Source of the DNA: X23 sp050251575
GTDB lineage: Bacteria > Bacillota > Clostridia > SK-Y3
NCBI GenBank assembly: GCA_050251575.1
Contig: JBFWMP010000003.1
Location: forward strand, 1-61,615
Length of the DNA stretch: 61,615 nucleotides
Direction: 5' to 3'
Of this stretch, positions 58,264 to 61,615 are shown one piece after another. The first letter of the stretch is position 1. Each line of letters begins with the position of its first letter. Under the pieces are notes generated by a model, which was not told where the DNA came from, did no database searches, and saw only the letters and a list, made by a program, of their open reading frames with translations. Both the position numbers and the translations under genes were made by a program.

Positions 58264-59196
58264 ATGATTCAAACTGTTTTATCCACATTATTGCAGGTTT
58301 TTACTCCGCTTTCCATCCCTGTTATTGTCGGTGTACTTCTTGTGCGCACTAAAAACCTTGAAACCAAGCACGTGTTAACCTTGGTCTTATATTTTTTAAC
58401 TCCCTGTATCATTTTTAAAACCTTAATCAGTGCTGAAATTTCTTTTGAAGAAATCTATATGACTCTTTCATTTTCTATACTTAATCTTGTTTTATTGTGG
58501 ATTACTGCAAATATACTTGGTAAAATATTAAAATTAGCTGCTCCTGAAATTGCAGGGCTTACTCTGATATCAACATTGTCAAACAGTGTAAATTATGGGC
58601 TCCCGCTTGTTTTGCTGGCATTCGGGCAACTTGGAATGGATAAAGCATCCATCTATATAGTCGTTCAAATAATTACCGTGAATACCATTGGTGTCTATTT
58701 TGCGGCACGCTCAAAATTTTCTGTAAAAGATGCTGTTAAATCAGTATTTTCTCTCCCTGCTATTTATGCCGCCGCTTTGGCTATTGTACTACGGCTTTTT
58801 AATCTTCACTTACCTGAAGGTATTGAAAAAGGCGTGGCTATGGTTGCTCAGGCATATTCTCCCATCGTATTGGTCATATTAGGAGCACAAATGGCAAATG
58901 TAAAAAATTCCGAACTGGAACAAAGAACTCAGACAGCATTTTGGGCAGGTCTGAGTGTACGGCTGCTCTTATCACCGCTTATTGCAGGCTTCGTCCTATA
59001 TATACTAGGTATCAGCGGAACATTATTCTCAGTTCTTTTGGTTTTAGCATCCATGCCGGTAGCAGTTAATGCGGTTATTTTAGCAGAAAAATTCGATGCG
59101 TCCCCTGAAATTGTTTCTAAATGCATTCTATGGACAACACTTGCCTCTTTTGTAGTTCTACCCATCCTGATTGTACTGGTAAAAACAATAAGTTAA
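58264..59196 (+). CDS. AEC family transporter
   Basis: This 310-residue membrane protein has ten predicted helices in two halves, with the AEC features FLTPCIIFKTLISAEI near residue 45, NSVNYGLPLVLLAFG near 120 and SMPVAVNAVILAEKFD near 265. Family members move auxin, malate or other organic anions; the substrate here is unknown. AAGGAG lies 7 nt before the ATG. It stops 2 nt before the converging anti-sigma gene. Confidence 0.9.
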   Translation: MIQTVLSTLLQVFTPLSIPVIVGVLLVRTKNLETKHVLTLVLYFLTPCIIFKTLISAEISFEEIYMTLSFSILNLVLLWITANILGKILKLAAPEIAGLTLISTLSNSVNYGLPLVLLAFGQLGMDKASIYIVVQIITVNTIGVYFAARSKFSVKDAVKSVFSLPAIYAAALAIVLRLFNLHLPEGIEKGVAMVAQAYSPIVLVILGAQMANVKNSELEQRTQTAFWAGLSVRLLLSPLIAGFVLYILGISGTLFSVLLVLASMPVAVNAVILAEKFDASPEIVSKCILWTTLASFVVLPILIVLVKTIS

Positions 59197-59198
59197 AG

Positions 59199-60506
59199 TT
59201 AATTTATATTGATATCTATTTTCTTGTTATAATTTTTCTTATAGCTTATTCTTTGTATATCTAATTGAAGATCATTGCCGGTTCCCGGAAATTCCAAAGT
59301 CCGGGTATGAAGAATCGCTCCATTTGTCAACTTTTCATAATCATCCGTTGTGGTTTTTTCTAATCTTACTGTCTTTCCGTCGGTTAATAGGTGTACTCTG
59401 GTTAATACCGTATTCTCCTCCGTTGTAATGGTAACATAGGTATTACCGTTGGACCCATAGACTTTATTGATATCTATATTCTGTTCAAAAATCTTTATAG
59501 ATTTGCTTGCTCCGTCTTTCTCTAAATCTATTTTTTGTCCGATGTCATGATCTGCTGAGAAGCTTACAATTTCTAATTGTAATGCTTGTAAATCCACCGG
59601 CAGCGCGTCATAATCAAAGTGAAAAGTTATACCCTTCATATCTGTGCTCATGCCGCTGCCTTGCGGCTGCACTTCTTTTCCATTGGCAGTTAGTTTTACT
59701 TCCATATGGTTAGGCCTGAACCGTTCTCCTAATAACTGATCTTTTGCCAAGTCAACAATGTTTTGAATACTGCCTTTTATTACAGTACGGGTAGGCGATG
59801 CCCAAATATCGTCAAAACGAATCTTAGTTTCATCTACTTTAATACTTTTATTGATAGATTTCTTCAGCGTATGTCCCATAGCTTTACTTCGGTCTAAGAC
59901 AAATGTTATCTTTCCTTCTTCCTGAAAACTCTTTTCTCTGATAGCAAATTTAAAGTCTAATGTTTTTTCAAAGAAAAACGGAGGCTTGAAATCCATCATC
60001 CATTTTATTTCTGTTTTATCTTCATTCATATTTCCTTGTCCCCCCCGCATATCATAATTGCCTAGAATACCTTCTATCGATAGGAATGGGCTGAAATTGA
60101 CATCCTCTATATTTCCCTGAGAATTCTTTAAAGTATAAAATGCTATCAGCTGATTCTCGTCCAGCATAATCCCATCCAATATAACCGTTATTCCGTTTTT
60201 GAAAGTATAGCTTTCGCCTATTACCTGCCCCTTTCCCAGCTCATTTAATTCCTTTAGGGTGCCATTCATAATTTGGTCATAGCCCATAAGCTTTTTCCCA
60301 TAATACGCTAGAGTATCAAAATGATAACCTGTCAATAAGATTGCAATAACAGCCACTGCAGCCCAAGATTTCCATGATGCGTCTTTTCTTTTATTGACTT
60401 TCTTGGTTTTCAAAGCATTTCTCAATCTGACTTCTAAACTTTCCGGAATATTGATATTATCTATTTCTGTTTTATTTATTTTTAGCATATCTTCTATCTT
60501 TTTCAT
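59199..60506 (-). CDS. DUF4179 anti-sigma factor-like membrane protein
   Basis: This 435-residue protein has a cytoplasmic N-terminal part (about 1-46), one membrane helix (WAAVAVIAILLTGYH, about 48-62) and a large extracytoplasmic beta-rich region with the DUF4179 segment KELNELGKGQVIGESYTFKN and a second DUF5643-like domain (about 205-330). The N-terminus is expected to hold the ECF sigma factor at the membrane until a signal arrives. It overlaps the sigma factor gene by 4 nt, the usual arrangement for such pairs. Confidence 0.87.
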   Translation of the reverse strand: MKKIEDMLKINKTEIDNINIPESLEVRLRNALKTKKVNKRKDASWKSWAAVAVIAILLTGYHFDTLAYYGKKLMGYDQIMNGTLKELNELGKGQVIGESYTFKNGITVILDGIMLDENQLIAFYTLKNSQGNIEDVNFSPFLSIEGILGNYDMRGGQGNMNEDKTEIKWMMDFKPPFFFEKTLDFKFAIREKSFQEEGKITFVLDRSKAMGHTLKKSINKSIKVDETKIRFDDIWASPTRTVIKGSIQNIVDLAKDQLLGERFRPNHMEVKLTANGKEVQPQGSGMSTDMKGITFHFDYDALPVDLQALQLEIVSFSADHDIGQKIDLEKDGASKSIKIFEQNIDINKVYGSNGNTYVTITTEENTVLTRVHLLTDGKTVRLEKTTTDDYEKLTNGAILHTRTLEFPGTGNDLQLDIQRISYKKNYNKKIDININ

Positions 60507-61018
60507 AATGTTTCACCTCCAATACTCTCTCTTAGTTTCCTTAGTCCTATATTAATACGTGATTTCACTGTTCCTATCGGAACTTTCAGCAATTGTGCGA
60601 TTGATTGATAGTTTAAGTCTAAAAAATATCTAAGCTTTAACACTTCTTGATGCTTGGCATTCAACCTGGATAAATGCTCTTCTAGAATAACTTGCTCCTC
60701 TTTTTCGTTGAATTTCTCCTCATAAACTTTTTCTTGAATATAATCTGTATATATTACTTTTTTCTTCTTTTTTAATAAGGCTTTACATCGATTCACCAAA
60801 ATAGTTTTACTCCAGCTGTAAAAAGCCTCATTGTTTTTTAAAAGGTGAATATTTTCATAGATTGCAACAATCATATCTTCCATAACATCAAGAGCATCTT
60901 CTTCGTTCTTCATATATACAAAAGCAAGCTTGTAATAATCCTGCTTTTGAGCCATAATTAATTGTATCAATGATTCCTGATTCCCTTGTCTTGCCTTTAT
61001 TATCAAGTCTTCTACCAC
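60503..61018 (-). CDS. ECF sigma factor (sigma-70 family)
   Basis: This 171-residue sigma factor has region 2 (LAFVYMKNEEDALDVMEDMI, YSWSKTILVNRCKALLKKKK) and region 4 (LNAKHQEVLKLRYFLDLNYQ, IAQLLKVPIGTVKSRINIGL). There is no region 1 or 3, as expected for ECF factors. The adjacent anti-sigma gene and a GAAC-type promoter upstream suggest an autoregulated envelope-stress or surface-signal system. Target genes are not visible in the window. Confidence 0.92.
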   Translation of the reverse strand: MVEDLIIKARQGNQESLIQLIMAQKQDYYKLAFVYMKNEEDALDVMEDMIVAIYENIHLLKNNEAFYSWSKTILVNRCKALLKKKKKVIYTDYIQEKVYEEKFNEKEEQVILEEHLSRLNAKHQEVLKLRYFLDLNYQSIAQLLKVPIGTVKSRINIGLRKLRESIGGETL

Positions 61019-61042
61019 TACCTTAGCACCCCGCTTTCATAT

Positions 61043-61071
61043 ATAAGAGTATCAGATGATGAAAAAAGTTC
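61043..61071 (-). promoter_or_regulatory. Possible autoregulated ECF promoter
   Basis: On the minus strand TGAACTTTTTT (GAAC at 61071-61068) is followed 16 nt later by TACTC within GATACTCTTAT. ECF promoters commonly have GAAC plus a T-run at -35 and a CGT/CTC-like -10 about 16 bp away. It lies just before the sigma gene, about 30 nt from its start codon. Confidence 0.4.
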
Positions 61072-61090
61072 ATTCTTTTATAAATAATAA

Positions 61091-61133
61091 AGTAAAAAGA
61101 TTAGAAAAACTACTTTTTTCTAATCTTTTTACT
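61091..61133. terminator. 19-bp perfect hairpin between kinase and sigma genes
   Basis: AGTAAAAAGATTAGAAAAA and its exact reverse complement are separated by CTACT. Rich in A and T, it may end the histidine kinase transcript on the minus strand, though no separate T-run follows. Confidence 0.5.
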
Positions 61134-61168
61134 AATAAATTAATAAGTCAGTAAGTTAAAGCGCCTGA

Positions 61169-61320
61169 GAAACCACTGAAAAAGCCCGTCTTGTGTCATT
61201 CTGAATGAAACGAAGTGAAATGAAGAATCTTAAAAGTTGCTTAAGTGCTAAGATCCTTCACTTACGTTCAGGATGACAGCTCGAGTTTCTTTTGCTTAAT
61301 CATACTTTTTCAGTGGTTTC
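61169..61320. repeat. 152-bp MITE-like element with 16-bp terminal inverted repeats
   Basis: GAAACCACTGAAAAAG at 61169-61184 and its exact reverse complement at 61305-61320 bound an inner imperfect palindrome with TGTCATTCTGAATGAAACGA (from 61194) facing CACTTACGTTCAGGATGACA (to 61278). The right terminal repeat lies inside the histidine kinase reading frame. Confidence 0.75.
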
Positions 61321-61615
61321 CCTGACACCATTTCTAATGGTATTTCTACTGTTACTTTAAAAAGGTCACCGTCAATTTCCACCTTAAATCTTCCTCCCTG
61401 AAGCTTTGTCAGGCTCTGTGCTATTGAAAGTCCCAAACCTGAGCCTTCAGTCGTTCTTGACTTATCTCCTCTGACAAAGCGCTCGGTCAGCTGGTCGGGC
61501 GTAATATCAAGAGGAAAAGCAGATATGTTTTTTATGGTTAATACACCATATAAAACATTCTTAACTACATTAATATATACCCTTGAACCATGCATTGAAT
61601 AATTCAAAACATTGG
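61296..61615 (-). CDS. Sensor histidine kinase, C-terminal end (runs off the window)
   Basis: The frame enters from the right edge (N-V-L-N-Y-S-M-H-G at the edge is the N box of the ATPase domain) and shows the F/G boxes FVRGDKSRTTEGSGLGLSIA and a final strand FKVEIDGDLFKVTVEIPLE. About 106 codons are visible; the kinase core and sensor lie outside. The last eight codons (GKPLKKYD) come from the terminal repeat of the element at 61169-61320, so the C-terminus is probably remodelled by its insertion. Confidence 0.9.
   Translation of the reverse strand, partial: NVLNYSMHGSRVYINVVKNVLYGVLTIKNISAFPLDITPDQLTERFVRGDKSRTTEGSGLGLSIAQSLTKLQGGRFKVEIDGDLFKVTVEIPLEMVSGKPLKKYD

Noticed and set aside
1..61615. 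tRNA, rRNA and CRISPR features
   Set aside because: I saw no cloverleaf, no ribosomal RNA-like sequence and no evenly spaced repeats with spacers. The closest repeats are interspersed, not arrayed.

Overview
The window is AT-rich chromosomal DNA of an endospore-forming, anaerobic-type member of the Clostridia. The evidence is a complete spoIIIAA-AH operon, a LysM/GH18 spore protein of the YaaH type, an alaS T-box leader, strong GGAGG ribosome binding sites throughout, and the order aroE - type IV pilus genes - comFB - aroK - aroQ - pepP - efp - CD1247-like - spoIIIA, which is familiar from clostridial genomes. I cannot name a species. Two runs of exactly 100 N (6905-7004 and 10224-10323) show that this is a scaffold built from contigs.

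Layout. 1-5594 (minus): a surface polysaccharide operon (rfbD, rfbB, rfbA, rfbC, a polyprenyl glycosylphosphotransferase, a Wzz-type chain-length protein and the first codons of a probable tyrosine autokinase). 5804-6829 (plus): galE behind a promoter overlapped by a 30-bp perfect palindrome. 7083-11002 (minus): a TetR-controlled export operon (tetR, HlyD-like lipoprotein, ABC ATPase, ABC-2 permease). 11218-18252 (minus): the mother-cell spoIIIA operon ending in an Asp23/Gls24 gene, preceded by a CD1247-like zinc-ribbon gene and efp. 18426-22016 (minus): pepP, aroQ, an endonuclease IV-like gene, a coiled-coil gene, aroK and comFB. 22120-36557 (minus): a type IV pilus locus with pilB, pilT, pilC, pilA, the prepilin peptidase gene, minor pilins, pilM, pilN, pilO, a very large PilX-like minor pilin and a secreted partner with a similar beta-rich region. 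36652-38249: aroE and yqeG.

From 38477 onward the content is mixed: yaaH-like, yqeY, rpsU, a HIT protein, alaS with its T-box leader, an AI-2E-family permease, a PRC-barrel protein, a DUF1015 gene facing serA-serC, two half-size TauE/SafE genes, a secreted protein with copper-amine-oxidase-type and beta-propeller domains, rluA, an OtnK-type sugar-acid kinase with a HAD phosphatase, exonuclease III, a small HTH-like protein, an AEC transporter, an ECF sigma/anti-sigma pair, and the 3' end of a histidine kinase that runs off the right edge.

The pilus locus is the main functional unit. The two ATPases drive extension and retraction, PilC and PilM/N/O form the inner assembly, and there is no PilP/PilQ, as expected without an outer membrane. 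PilB carries two MshEN-like motifs, which suggests control by cyclic di-GMP. The four minor prepilins resemble the H/I/J/K tip complex of pili and type II secretion, but the K-like subunit is about 790 residues long and has a beta-repeat region shared with the secreted protein encoded just downstream.

The window also holds several families of short interspersed repeats: a 16-bp terminal inverted repeat shared by two elements with different cores, TGTCATNCTGA-type palindromes, CTCCCCACT repeats and GGAGCTT heptamers. Some sit inside operons, inside the alaS leader, or supply start and stop codons of real genes. The N gap at 10224-10323 is probably not a true gap, because its two edges share 12 bp and merging them gives a well-formed start for the HlyD gene.
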